Assembly: GCF_036388275.1 (NCBI RefSeq) | Contig: NZ_DASVSF010000007.1 | Coordinates: forward strand, 1 to 62,093 | DNA: 62,093 nt | DNA from: Longimicrobium sp. | Lineage (GTDB): Bacteria; Gemmatimonadota; Gemmatimonadetes; Longimicrobiales; Longimicrobiaceae | Direction: 5' to 3' | In this document: in pieces, positions 23,844-32,207 of the stretch | Position numbering within the stretch: the first letter of the stretch is position 1 | How the letters are laid out: each line of letters begins with the position of its first letter | The notes under the pieces: model-generated | What the model saw: the letters and a program-made list of their open reading frames with translations, nothing else | Database searches by the model: none | What the model was told of the DNA's origin: nothing | Position numbers and translations under genes: made by a program

Positions 23844-26024
23844 TCAGGCGGCGGGGAGCGCCAGGGTGAACGTGGTGCCCCGGCCCAGCTCGCTCATCAC
23901 CTCCACCCGCCCGCCGTGCGCGTCGGCGATGCCTTTGACGATGGAGAGGCCCAGCCCCACGCCGCGCCGGTCGGCGGTGTTGGCCTGCCAATAGCGGTCG
24001 AACAGGCGCTCCACCTGCTCCGGCGCGATCCCCGTACCCGTGTCGGCGACGGAGAACCGCACCTCGTCGCCCTCCGAATCCACCGACACCGTCACGCTGC
24101 CCCCTGCGGGAGTGAACTTCAGCGCGTTGCCGATGAGGTTTCCCAGCGCCTGCAGCACGCGGTCGCGGTCGGCGTTCACCCGCGCCTCGGCGTCCATCTC
24201 GCCGCGAACCAGCGAGATCTTCTGATCCGCGGCCACGATGCCGGACAGCTCCACCGCCTCGCCCGCGATGGACGCGGCCTTGTGGGGCTCGCGGTGCAGC
24301 GAAAGGCGGCCGCTCTCGATGTGGGTGATGTCCAGCAGGTCCTGGATCAGCCGGTTGGCGCGCTCGGCGGCGCGGCGGATGATGGCCAGCTGCTTCCGTT
24401 CCATGTCGCGCCCTTCCGCCGGGATCACGTCCAGCAGGAACGACGAGCTCATGAACACCGAGTGGATGGGGTTGCGCAGGTCGTGTGAAACCACGCCCAG
24501 CATGTCGTCGCGGGCGCGGGTGGCGCGCCGGGCCGCGTCGTACAGGCGGGCGTTTTCCAGCGCCATGGCGCCGCGGCGGGCCAGCTCGTCCGCCACCGAC
24601 ACGTCGGCCTCCTCGAACGGCGGGCGCGAGGCGCAGCGGACGAACGTCACCGTGCCCAGCATGGCCTCGCGCGAGCGGAGCGGCGCCACGATCAGGGAAC
24701 GCAGCACCAGCTCGCGCATGATCTCGGCGTGCTCCGGCGCGCGGCTGGCGCGCACGATCCACTCGTCGTCCACCTCGCGCACCAGCAAGGCCTCGCCCGA
24801 GGCGATCACCTGTGCCTGCGGGCCGTCGTCGTCCAGCGCCGGCGGAAAGTGGCGCGCGCGCTCGAGCAGCACCGACGCCCCCTCGCTGGCGTGCGACCAG
24901 GCCGCGCGCCGCATGGCGGGGCCCTCGATCAGGTCTACCACCACCATCTCGGCCAGCTGCGGCACCGCCATCCGGCCAATGGCCTGCAGCGTCTCGTCCT
25001 CGTCCAGCGAGGCCGAGAGCAGGCGGCCGGACTCGGCCAGCAGCTGAAGCCCCTCGGTGGCGCGCTTCTGCTCGGCGATGTCGGTAAAGCGCACCACGGC
25101 GCCCACCGTCTGCCCGTCGCGGTGCACCGGCGACGACGCGTACGCCACTGCCAGCGGCGTCCCGTCCTTGCGCCACAGCACCTCGCCCGATACATGGACG
25201 GGCATTCCGGAGCGCGCGGCGCGCGAGATGGGGCACGCGTCGTGGGGGTACGGGGTGCCGTCGGGATAGGAATGATGGAAGAGCTCGTGCGCGTTGCGCC
25301 CCACCATCTCTTCCGGCGCAAAGCCCAGCAGCTGGGCCGCGGCGCGGTTGGCGAACAGGATGACCCCGTCGCGGTCCACCGTGTAGACGCCGTCCGTGGT
25401 GGCGTCCAGCAGCTCCTGGTGCTCGCGATGGACACGCTCCAGCTCCCGGGCCGCGCGGCGCGAGGTTTCCAGCGCCAGCCGCAGCTCGATCTCGCGCTGC
25501 GCCGAAGCGCCCAGCTGCGTGAGCACCTCCACGTCGTCCTCGCTCCACGCGCGGGGGTGGTGGTCGATGGCGCACAACGAGCCGATGGGCTGGCCTTCGA
25601 AGAAGATGGGAACGCCCAGGTAGGCGCGAACGCCCAGCGCATCCACGGTAGGCACCTCCCGGTAGGCCGGGTGCTCGTGCGTGTCGGGGATCACCAGCGG
25701 CCCGGGGGCGTCCGCCACCGTGTAGTGGCAGAAGGTGCGGCCGTGCATCTCGCGCTCCGTCCCCAGCGGCTCGCCGAACCCGCACGCGGCCTTGTAGAAG
25801 TCGCGGTCCTCGTCCACCAGTGCCATGAACGCGGCTGGAACGCGCAGGAGGCGCGCGGCCAGCTGGGTCAGCGCGTCGAACGCGGGCTCCGGGGGCGAGT
25901 CCAGCAGCCCGGTGGCGTCGACGGCCGCCAGGCGCTCCGGCGCCTGGACCACCGCGTCCACTTCGGACCGGGGCTGCGGGTCGGGCAGGGGCTGGGGGGA
26001 GCCGGCGGGCGGCGCATCCGTCAT
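23844..26024 (-). CDS. GAF-PAS-GAF sensor histidine kinase (soluble)
   Basis: 726 residues, no membrane helices. GAF 1 about 45-185 (DFYKAACGFGEPLGTEREMHGRTFCHYT, LGVPIFFEGQPIGSLCAID); PAS about 200-320 (LLDATTDGVYTVDRDGVILFANRAAAQLLGF); GAF 2 about 335-495; HisKA with phospho-acceptor H514 in LGVVSHDLRNPIHS; HATPase with N box LGNLIGNALKFTPAGG, G1 VADTGTGIAPEQ and G2 GVGLGLSIVKGIADAHGG. The autokinase core is intact. GAF 1 contains a cysteine in TFCHYT of unknown relevance. No response regulator is adjacent, so it is an orphan kinase. The start at 26024 gives a complete first GAF. Confidence 0.9.
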   Translation of the reverse strand: MTDAPPAGSPQPLPDPQPRSEVDAVVQAPERLAAVDATGLLDSPPEPAFDALTQLAARLLRVPAAFMALVDEDRDFYKAACGFGEPLGTEREMHGRTFCHYTVADAPGPLVIPDTHEHPAYREVPTVDALGVRAYLGVPIFFEGQPIGSLCAIDHHPRAWSEDDVEVLTQLGASAQREIELRLALETSRRAARELERVHREHQELLDATTDGVYTVDRDGVILFANRAAAQLLGFAPEEMVGRNAHELFHHSYPDGTPYPHDACPISRAARSGMPVHVSGEVLWRKDGTPLAVAYASSPVHRDGQTVGAVVRFTDIAEQKRATEGLQLLAESGRLLSASLDEDETLQAIGRMAVPQLAEMVVVDLIEGPAMRRAAWSHASEGASVLLERARHFPPALDDDGPQAQVIASGEALLVREVDDEWIVRASRAPEHAEIMRELVLRSLIVAPLRSREAMLGTVTFVRCASRPPFEEADVSVADELARRGAMALENARLYDAARRATRARDDMLGVVSHDLRNPIHSVFMSSSFLLDVIPAEGRDMERKQLAIIRRAAERANRLIQDLLDITHIESGRLSLHREPHKAASIAGEAVELSGIVAADQKISLVRGEMDAEARVNADRDRVLQALGNLIGNALKFTPAGGSVTVSVDSEGDEVRFSVADTGTGIAPEQVERLFDRYWQANTADRRGVGLGLSIVKGIADAHGGRVEVMSELGRGTTFTLALPAA

Positions 26025-26147
26025 GTCGAAGCGATCGTCGAGCGAGTGTTGAGGCAGGTTTCGCCGCCGCGGGCCTGCGCAAGAACCGCGCGCGGTGGAG
26101 TATGGATTTTGCCCCGCCCCGCCCGCAACCATCCAAAGAGAACGGCC

Positions 26148-28742
26148 ATGACCGACGGCGGCAACATCGATCCACAGGAACGGCTGGACCTGGAGATCCG
26201 CGGGTCCGTGGAGCCGGAGCAGGGCGCCATCCGCGGCGACGACCGCGACAAGCCCCAGCCCGACGCCTGGGAAGCCGCCAAGATCGATCTGGCGAGCGAG
26301 GAGGGCGTGCGCCAGGAGCTGGTGGATGAGGGGAAGCACCCTGCCACCTCCGCCGACGAGGCCTCTCACGGCGACGTGCACGCCCACACGCCCGAGGAGT
26401 TCACCGGGCTCAAGCTGGGGAAGGTGAAGCGCACGGCCGCGGGGCTCAAGGCCGTGCAGGTGGCCATGCAGTACGCCGTCGGCGAGATGGGCGCGGTGAA
26501 CGGCACGCGCATGCTGCTGAACCTCAACCAGCCGGGCGGGCTTGACTGCCAGAGCTGCGCCTGGCCCGATCCCGCGCCCGGCGAGCGCTCGGGCTTCGCG
26601 GAGTACTGCGAGAACGGCGCGAAGGTCACGGCCGAAGAGAATACGCGCACCCTGATTCGGCCGGAGTTCTTCGCGCAGAATAGCGTGGCGGAGCTGTCGC
26701 GCAGGTCTGACTTCTGGCTGGCCAAACAGGGGCGCATCGCCCAACCCATGGTGCTGCGCGACGGCGCCACGCACTACCAGCCGATCGCCTGGGACGAGGC
26801 GTTCCAGCTGCTTGCCAGCGAGTTGAACGGGCTGGACTCGCCCGACGAGGCCGCGTTCTACACCTCCGGCCGCACCAGCAACGAGGCGGCGTTCCTGTAC
26901 CAGCTGTTCGTCCGGCAGTTCGGCACCAACAACCTGCCGGACTGCAGCAACATGTGCCACGAGTCCAGCGGCGCGGCGCTCACCGACGCCATCGGCATCG
27001 GCAAGGGCACGGTGACGCTGGACGACGTGATGCACACCCACCTGTTGATCGACATCGGCCACAACCCGGGCAGCTGCCACCCGCGCATGCTGTCCGCAAT
27101 GCAGGAGCTGAAGCGCAACGGCGGGAGGATCATCGCCATCAATCCCCTGCCGGAAACGGGGCTCAACCACTTCAACAACCCGCAGGAGCTGAAGAACCCG
27201 CTGCGGGCGATGAGCGTGCTGACGGGCGCCGGCACCCCGCTGGCCGACCTCTTCGTTCCCGTGCGCATCGCTGGCGACGTGGCGCTGCTCAAGGGTGTGG
27301 TCAAGGAGATGCTCGAGGAGGAGCGCCGGTCGCCCGGCACCGTGTTCGATCACGCCTTCATCCGCCAGCACACGCACGGCTACGACGCCTTCATCGAAGA
27401 CCTGGGGCACGAAAGCTGGCGGGTGATCATCGAGCAGAGCGGCGTCACGCGCGAGGAGATCAACCGCGTCGCGCAGATGGTGATGCAAAGCCGCACGGTG
27501 ATCGTCGCCTGGGCCATGGGGCTCACCCAGCAGCCGCAGGCCGTGGCCGCCATCCAGGAGATCGTGAACCTGCTGCTGCTGAAGGGGAGCATCGGCAAGC
27601 CCGGGGCGGGGGCGCTGCCGGTGCGCGGCCACAGCAACGTGCAGGGCGATCGCACGGTAGGCATCTGGGAGCGGATGCCGGAAAAGTTCCTGGAGCGCAT
27701 CGGCGAGGAGTTCGGCTTCGATCCCCCGCGCCACCACGGCTACGACACGGTGGAAACGCTCAAGGCCATGCACGCCGGCAAGGTGAAGGTGTTCCTGGGG
27801 ATGGGCGGCAACTTCCTCTCCGCCGGTCCCGACACGGAGTACGCGGCGGAGGCCATGCGCCGCTGCCGCCTGACGGCGCAGGTTTCCATCAAGCTCAACC
27901 GCGGGCATCTGGTCACGGGGCGCACCGCGCTCATCCTCCCCACGCTTGGCCGCGCCGAGCGCGACGTGCAGGCGTCGGGGGTGCAGATCGTGTCGATGGA
28001 GAACTCGATGGGGATCGTCCACTCCTCGCGCGGCATGCTGGCGCCGGCTTCAGAGCACCTGGTCAGCGAGGTGTCCATCGTCTGCCGCCTGGCGAAGGCC
28101 ACGCTGGGGGCGCGCAGCACGGTGGACTGGGACGCGATGGCGGCGGACTACGACCTGATCCGCGAGCGCATCCAGCGGGTGATTCCCGGGTTCGACGACT
28201 ACAATCGGCGCGTGCGCGAACCTGGCGGCTTCTACCTCCCCAACCTGGCGCGCGACAAGCGCCAGTTCACCACCACGACGGGCAAGGCCAACTTCACCGT
28301 GCACCCCATCCACCGGGTGCAACTGGAGCCGGGGCAGCTGATCATGATGTCCATGCGCAGCCACGACCAGTTCAACACCACGGTGTTCGGGCTGAACGAC
28401 CGCTACCGGGGCATCCACAACGAGCGCCGCGTGTTGATGATGAATGCGCAGGACATCGCCGAGCAGGGGCTGCAGCCGGGGCAGGTGGTGGACCTGACCA
28501 GCCACTACGAGGGCGAGACGAGGGTCGCCCGGCGCTTCATCGTGCTGTCGTACCCCATTCCGCGCCGCTGCGCCGCCACGTACTATCCCGAGGCGAACGT
28601 GCTCGTCCCCATCAACTCCGTGGCGGAACGCAGCAACACACCCACCTCCAAGTTCGTCATTATCACCGTCGCCCCCTCCGCCACGCAGGAGCGGTTCGAC
28701 TACGACCACGTGGAGCAGGAACAGCCCATGGCGCGCGCGTAG
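26148..28742 (+). CDS. FdhF/YdeP-family molybdopterin oxidoreductase
   Basis: 864 residues from ATG 26148 (AAAGAG before it). Residues 1-90 are a charged extension not usual for this family. Then the YdeP-type body: LLNLNQPGGLDCQSCAWPDPAPGERS with the paired cysteines of the Fe-S/active-site region, FYTSGRTSNEAAFLYQLFVRQFGTNNLPDCSNMCHESSG, GHNPGSCHPRM, KGSIGKPGAGALPVRGHSNVQGDRT, and the molybdopterin-dinucleotide-binding C-terminus (FGLNDRYRGIHNERRVLMMN). The family relates to formate dehydrogenase alpha but its substrate is unsettled; E. coli YdeP is linked to acid resistance. No TAT signal, so cytoplasmic. Divergent from the histidine kinase. Confidence 0.88.
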   Translation: MTDGGNIDPQERLDLEIRGSVEPEQGAIRGDDRDKPQPDAWEAAKIDLASEEGVRQELVDEGKHPATSADEASHGDVHAHTPEEFTGLKLGKVKRTAAGLKAVQVAMQYAVGEMGAVNGTRMLLNLNQPGGLDCQSCAWPDPAPGERSGFAEYCENGAKVTAEENTRTLIRPEFFAQNSVAELSRRSDFWLAKQGRIAQPMVLRDGATHYQPIAWDEAFQLLASELNGLDSPDEAAFYTSGRTSNEAAFLYQLFVRQFGTNNLPDCSNMCHESSGAALTDAIGIGKGTVTLDDVMHTHLLIDIGHNPGSCHPRMLSAMQELKRNGGRIIAINPLPETGLNHFNNPQELKNPLRAMSVLTGAGTPLADLFVPVRIAGDVALLKGVVKEMLEEERRSPGTVFDHAFIRQHTHGYDAFIEDLGHESWRVIIEQSGVTREEINRVAQMVMQSRTVIVAWAMGLTQQPQAVAAIQEIVNLLLLKGSIGKPGAGALPVRGHSNVQGDRTVGIWERMPEKFLERIGEEFGFDPPRHHGYDTVETLKAMHAGKVKVFLGMGGNFLSAGPDTEYAAEAMRRCRLTAQVSIKLNRGHLVTGRTALILPTLGRAERDVQASGVQIVSMENSMGIVHSSRGMLAPASEHLVSEVSIVCRLAKATLGARSTVDWDAMAADYDLIRERIQRVIPGFDDYNRRVREPGGFYLPNLARDKRQFTTTTGKANFTVHPIHRVQLEPGQLIMMSMRSHDQFNTTVFGLNDRYRGIHNERRVLMMNAQDIAEQGLQPGQVVDLTSHYEGETRVARRFIVLSYPIPRRCAATYYPEANVLVPINSVAERSNTPTSKFVIITVAPSATQERFDYDHVEQEQPMARA

Positions 28743-28816
28743 AGGCGACCGGGCGAGGGCCGCACGCGCTTGGGCCCCTTGCCAATAATTCCACCGTTCC
28801 GCTCCCAACGGGACTG

Positions 28817-28845
28817 TTGCCTTTCCTTTGGGCTCGATTTATAGT
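28817..28845 (+). promoter_or_regulatory. Sigma-70-type promoter of the propeller gene
   Basis: TTGCCT (28817-28822), 17-nt spacer, TATAGT (28840-28845), in a locally AT-richer stretch and 42 nt before the ATG at 28888. One of the best-matching promoters in the window. Confidence 0.65.
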
Positions 28846-28887
28846 GCTCGGGCGCACCGATTCCGACATTCATGACGGGAGAGGCAA

Positions 28888-29907
28888 ATGAAAGCCATCG
28901 TGTTGCTGGCCATCGCGGCGGCTGCCATCTGGACGGCACCCGCGCGGGCTCAGCCCTCCACGCCGATGACCGAGGTGCGCGGGACCGGGCCCCGGCTCGT
29001 GCTCACGGAAACGAGGCGGGTCGGCAGCATGGATGGGCCGGACGCCTTCGGCCGGGTGATGGACGCCACGCTGGACAGGTCGGGCCGGCTGTTGGTCGCG
29101 GACGATCTCAATCACCGGGTCGCGGTGTTCGGCCGCGACGGCAGGTTCGTCGGTTCCCTGGGCCGGCGGGGGCGCGGGCCGGGCGAGTTCGAAAGCCCCT
29201 GGCTCGTGGCCACCGATGCGCGCGACAGCATCTTCGTCTGGGACATGGGCCTCAGCCGGATGAGCGTGTTCAGCCCCGACCTGCGATTCAGGCGGAGCTT
29301 CGCGGTGCCGCCACAGTGGAGCGTCAGTTCGCTCCGCTTCTTCCCCGACGGCCGGCTCCTTGTTGCTGCGTATGGCAGGAACGAGCCAGGCACCCTCCAC
29401 ATCCTGAGCCGGACAGGGCAGCGTCAGCGCTCGTTTGGACCCCGGCCCAATCCGGCGGGCCTATCGGGCTTCGAGTCCAGTCTGCTCGGCGGCAGCGTGG
29501 ACATCGCCGGCTCGACCATCGTGTATTCCACGAAGAGCCCCTATGAATTGTGGTTCTTCGACCTGGACGGGCGGCTCCTCACCCGGTGCGCGGGCCAACG
29601 GGCGTGGACCACCCGGCCTGAAGCGGTTGTCCAAACGAGCGCCGCTCAAAACCAGCTCAAGTGGCGCGATTTCGTCCATTCGAACAATGTGGTGGGGCTT
29701 GGGAACGGGATGTTCCTGAACCAGGTGCTGGACCCCGCGGGCGAGCGAACCGTCCTGGATCTCGTCACGCAGGATTGCAGGCTGTTGCGGCGTACCTCGC
29801 CGGGCGCACCCATCAACGTTACGGACGCGGTGGGAACTCAGCTCATCGCGGTGCGAAATCTTGAATACCCGGAGGTGCTGGTGTACGAGCGGCGTGTGGC
29901 GCGGTGA
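28888..29907 (+). CDS. Secreted six-bladed beta-propeller (NHL-like) protein
   Basis: 339 residues; GGGAGAGG precedes the ATG. Signal peptide MKAIVLLAIAAAAIWTAPARAQ. Propeller blades follow: GRVMDATLDRSGRLLVADDLNHRVAVFGRDGRFVGSLGRRGRGPGEF, then SPWLVATDARDSIFVWDMGLSRMSVFSPDLRF and ELWFFDLDGRLLTRC. This is the '6-bladed beta-propeller' kind common in Gemmatimonadota and Bacteroidota. Exported; ligand unknown. A partial broken copy lies 1.6 kb downstream (30518-30605). The next gene follows after 43 nt and encodes another exported protein. Confidence 0.85.
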   Translation: MKAIVLLAIAAAAIWTAPARAQPSTPMTEVRGTGPRLVLTETRRVGSMDGPDAFGRVMDATLDRSGRLLVADDLNHRVAVFGRDGRFVGSLGRRGRGPGEFESPWLVATDARDSIFVWDMGLSRMSVFSPDLRFRRSFAVPPQWSVSSLRFFPDGRLLVAAYGRNEPGTLHILSRTGQRQRSFGPRPNPAGLSGFESSLLGGSVDIAGSTIVYSTKSPYELWFFDLDGRLLTRCAGQRAWTTRPEAVVQTSAAQNQLKWRDFVHSNNVVGLGNGMFLNQVLDPAGERTVLDLVTQDCRLLRRTSPGAPINVTDAVGTQLIAVRNLEYPEVLVYERRVAR

Positions 29908-29950
29908 GCGTAGGGCCGGAGATCTGAACCCCCACTTTCACGAGGTCCGC

Positions 29951-30397
29951 ATGAAAAGATTGATTACCTCCCTGGCGATGGCGGTGTGCGTCGCCGCGGT
30001 CTCAGCCGCAGTGGCCCCTTCGTCGCTCGAAGCACAATGCGTGTACGGATGTACCTGCATGGGCGGGGCATGCGGGTGCAACTCCAACGGAAGCGGTGCC
30101 CGGTGTGATACTGGCGGCACCGGCTGCGTCGTATCGGCATGTGACCCCAAGAGCCTCACTTTCGCGCCCGACGGGTCGGTGATCCGGTTGGCGTCCATGG
30201 ACGCAGAGGCGAACGCTGCCGCTCCTTCTGCCCCGGCAGATCCCGGCAGCGAGCCGGGTGGCGGCGCAACCCGCTGGGAGTACGTGTCGGACGGGTTATC
30301 GGTCGCGCGAGACTGCAGGGGCGTGATCGTCGCGCGGTACTACGATCCGCAGCTGGCCGCGGAAATCCGGAGGAAGGATCGCACGATCACGCTCTGA
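29951..30397 (+). CDS. Secreted cysteine-rich small protein
   Basis: 148 residues from ATG 29951. Signal peptide MKRLITSLAMAVCVAAVSAA followed by VAPSSLEAQ. The mature protein starts with a Cys/Gly knot: CVYGCTCMGGACGCNSNGSG, then CDTGGTGCVVSACDP, nine cysteines in about 45 residues. A Pro/Ala linker then leads to a short C-terminal unit (WEYVSDGLSVARDCRGVIVARYY). Spacing suggests disulfide-bonded or metal-bound loops. I do not recognise the family. Probably co-transcribed with the propeller gene. Confidence 0.65.
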   Translation: MKRLITSLAMAVCVAAVSAAVAPSSLEAQCVYGCTCMGGACGCNSNGSGARCDTGGTGCVVSACDPKSLTFAPDGSVIRLASMDAEANAAAPSAPADPGSEPGGGATRWEYVSDGLSVARDCRGVIVARYYDPQLAAEIRRKDRTITL

Positions 30398-30517
30398 ACG
30401 CTGCACACTGAACGCGTACCAGACGTACCTGCTCGATTTTCGCCCGCTTCTCGCCCCTTGAGCTGCACCGTTGCCGGTGCGGCTCTCGGCGCTCCAGGCA
30501 CGTTGGTTCGGAGGACA

Positions 30518-30605
30518 CCCGCGTGGGCGCAGCCTTCCACGCTGATGTGGGAGGTGCGCGGGGCTGAGCCCCGGTTCGTGCTTACGGCAACGAGGCGATT
30601 TGGCC
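30518..30605 (+). pseudogene. Broken partial copy of the propeller gene's 5' end
   Basis: Reads A-Q-P-S-T-L-M-W-E-V-R-G-A-E-P-R, then FVLTATRR. This aligns with AQPSTPMTEVRGTGPRLVLTETRR of the intact gene (28939-29028) with high nucleotide identity. Upstream, the signal-peptide region is unrecognisable; downstream, homology stops 12 nt before the end of the hicB-like gene. A decayed duplication, no function expected. Confidence 0.7.
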
Positions 30606-30616
30606 GTGAAGATCCG

Positions 30617-30949
30617 TCACGCAGAGCCTTGTTGAACCGCTGCTTCCACGGCCGAACTGATGAATGCGTTGAGGCTCTGCTTCTCGCTTCTTGCTCTCCG
30701 CGTAGCCGCACGGTGTAAGTCGGGGTTCATGCGGAGCACGAGTTTGCCCGAGAACGGCCGGTTCGGCTCTCGGCCTTCCTCCTTGCAAAACTCCAGATAG
30801 TCCTCGACAGCCGTGTGGAACTCGGCCTCGAGTTCAGCGACGGAATCGGCCTGAAAGGTCACCACATCCGAGATGTCCTCGACTTCGCCGTGTAGAAGCC
30901 CCGCTTCGGCGACGAACTCGACTTTAGCCGTGTAGCCTTTGTACTTCAT
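30617..30949 (-). CDS. hicB: HicB-family antitoxin-like protein
   Basis: 110 residues. The HicB-type fold opens with MKYKGYTAKVEFVAEAGLLHGEVEDISDVVTFQADSVAELEAEFHTAVEDYLEFCKEEG, then a C-terminal ribbon-helix-helix (GKLVLRMNPDLHRAATRRARSEKQSLNAFISSAVEAAV) for DNA binding. In the family this antitoxin neutralises a HicA RNase toxin encoded just upstream with overlapping codons. Here ATG 30949 overlaps a TGA that ends a short HicA-C-terminus-like stretch, but no full hicA precedes it. It may act alone as a regulator or with a HicA elsewhere. Confidence 0.85.
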   Translation of the reverse strand: MKYKGYTAKVEFVAEAGLLHGEVEDISDVVTFQADSVAELEAEFHTAVEDYLEFCKEEGREPNRPFSGKLVLRMNPDLHRAATRRARSEKQSLNAFISSAVEAAVQQGSA

Positions 30950-31010
30950 CGTGGTTCTACTCCCGCGTTCCTCAAGAAACGGCGCACGGACCGAAGCGCC
31001 GAGGGCCAAA
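30946..31010 (-). pseudogene. Possible remnant of a hicA toxin gene
   Basis: The frame ending in the TGA that overlaps hicB's ATG reads L-R-S-V-R-R-F-L-R-N-A-G-V-E-P-R. HicA proteins typically end with 'tLRsIlRqAGi'. Only this tail is present; no start, no catalytic His region and no coding sequence further upstream. I infer loss of the toxin with retention of the antitoxin. Confidence 0.4.
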
Positions 31011-31090
31011 CCGTACACTCGGCTGATCCTGGGGTCAAGCAAACGTTCGTGGGCCTGGTCAGGTGGGGACACGTAAGTTGTTGGTATGCG

Positions 31091-31122
31091 AAAAGGCCGC
31101 GTTCTGGGTGACGCGGCCTTTT
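31091..31122 (-). terminator. Terminator of trxB
   Basis: AAAAGGCCGCG, 10-nt loop, CGCGGCCTTTT: 11-bp perfect stem with A/T runs, 24 nt beyond the trxB stop. Separates trxB from the hicB-like gene on the same strand. Confidence 0.8.
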
Positions 31123-31145
31123 CCGGTATTTCTGAGGATCAACGC

Positions 31146-32207
31146 CTACTCGGCGTGGACCATCTCCTCGGCGACGGCGATGGACGATTCGCCGGTTTCC
31201 AGCATGGGGACAGCGCCGATGTGCTCGTGGTGCGCCAGCCAGCGCTCCGCTTCGAGCGCCGCCATGCACCCCGTTCCCGCGGCCGTGATCGCCTGGCGGT
31301 AGTAGTCGTCCATCACGTCGCCCGCGGCGAACACGCCTTCCACGGTTGTGGAGGTGCGCCACGGCACCGGGCACTTCACGTAGCCGTGCTCCGTGAGGTC
31401 GATCTGCCCCTTGAGGAACGCGGTGTTGGGCGTGTGGCCGATGGCGACGAAGAGCCCGCCCACCTCCAGCTCGCGCTGCTCGCCGGTGACGGAGTCCTCC
31501 AGCCGAAGCGCGGTGACGAAGTCGTCGCCCACCACCGCGGCCACGCGGCTGTTCCACTCCACGCGGATCTTGGGATTGGCGAGCACCCGCTCGGCCATGA
31601 TCTTGGAGGCCCGGAAGGCGTCGCGGCGGTGCACGATCACCACCTCGCCGGCGTACTTGGTGAGGTAGGTGGCTTCTTCCATCGCCGTGTCGCCGCCGCC
31701 CACCACGGCCAGCCGCTTGCCCCGGAACGCGGGCAGGGCGCCATCGCACACCGCGCAGGCCGACACGCCGCCACCGGTTTGCGCCAGGCGGATCTCGTTG
31801 TCCAGCCCCAGCCAGTTGGCGCGTGCGCCGGTAGCCACGATCACGGCGCGGGCGCGGATCTCGTCGCTGTACGTGGGGCGCAGCACGAAGGGATAGGTGG
31901 AGAAATCCACCGAGTCGATGTTCTCCATCAGCGAGCGCGTGCCGAAGCGCTCGGCCTGCTCCTTCATGCGCGTGGGGAGCTCCTGCCCGCTGACGCCCTC
32001 CGGAAAGCCGGGAAAGTTCTCCACGTCGCCGGTGAACATCAGCTGGCCCCCGGGGATCATGTCGCGCGAGATTTCGCCCTCGACCACCAGGGGGGCCAGG
32101 TTGGCGCGGGCGGCGTAGATGGCGGCGGTCCATGCCGCGGGCCCCGACCCGATGATCACCAGCGTCTCGACGTTGCCTTCCACGCGCAGCTCCTGTGTGT
32201 TTCCCAT
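31146..32207 (-). CDS. trxB: Thioredoxin-disulfide reductase
   Basis: 353 residues; passes electrons from NADPH via FAD and a redox disulfide to thioredoxin in the cytoplasm. FAD-binding VIIGSGPAAWTAAIYAARA (about 18-36), PGGQLMFTGDVENFPGFPEGVSG, active-site CAVCDG with C151 and C154, NADPH-binding AVVGGGDTAMEEATYL and HRRDAFRASKIM, and the second FAD motif VFAAGDVMDDYYRQAITAAGTGCMAALEAERWL. All key residues are intact and the C-terminus is slightly long (AVPMLETGESS...). Single gene with its own terminator. Confidence 0.96.
   Translation of the reverse strand: MGNTQELRVEGNVETLVIIGSGPAAWTAAIYAARANLAPLVVEGEISRDMIPGGQLMFTGDVENFPGFPEGVSGQELPTRMKEQAERFGTRSLMENIDSVDFSTYPFVLRPTYSDEIRARAVIVATGARANWLGLDNEIRLAQTGGGVSACAVCDGALPAFRGKRLAVVGGGDTAMEEATYLTKYAGEVVIVHRRDAFRASKIMAERVLANPKIRVEWNSRVAAVVGDDFVTALRLEDSVTGEQRELEVGGLFVAIGHTPNTAFLKGQIDLTEHGYVKCPVPWRTSTTVEGVFAAGDVMDDYYRQAITAAGTGCMAALEAERWLAHHEHIGAVPMLETGESSIAVAEEMVHAE

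Noticed and set aside
22990..26175. Open reading frames longer than 1000 codons antisense or out of frame to the kinase and other genes
   Set aside because: They have repetitive Arg/Gly/Ala/Pro composition typical of shifted frames in GC-rich DNA and overlap genes with clear domains. The same applies to 9857-13222 and 50719-53667.
26148..28742. Selenocysteine-containing formate dehydrogenase
   Set aside because: No in-frame TGA occurs in the active-site region and the motif is the CxxC-AWPDP form of the YdeP branch, without hydrogenase or Fe-S partner genes nearby.
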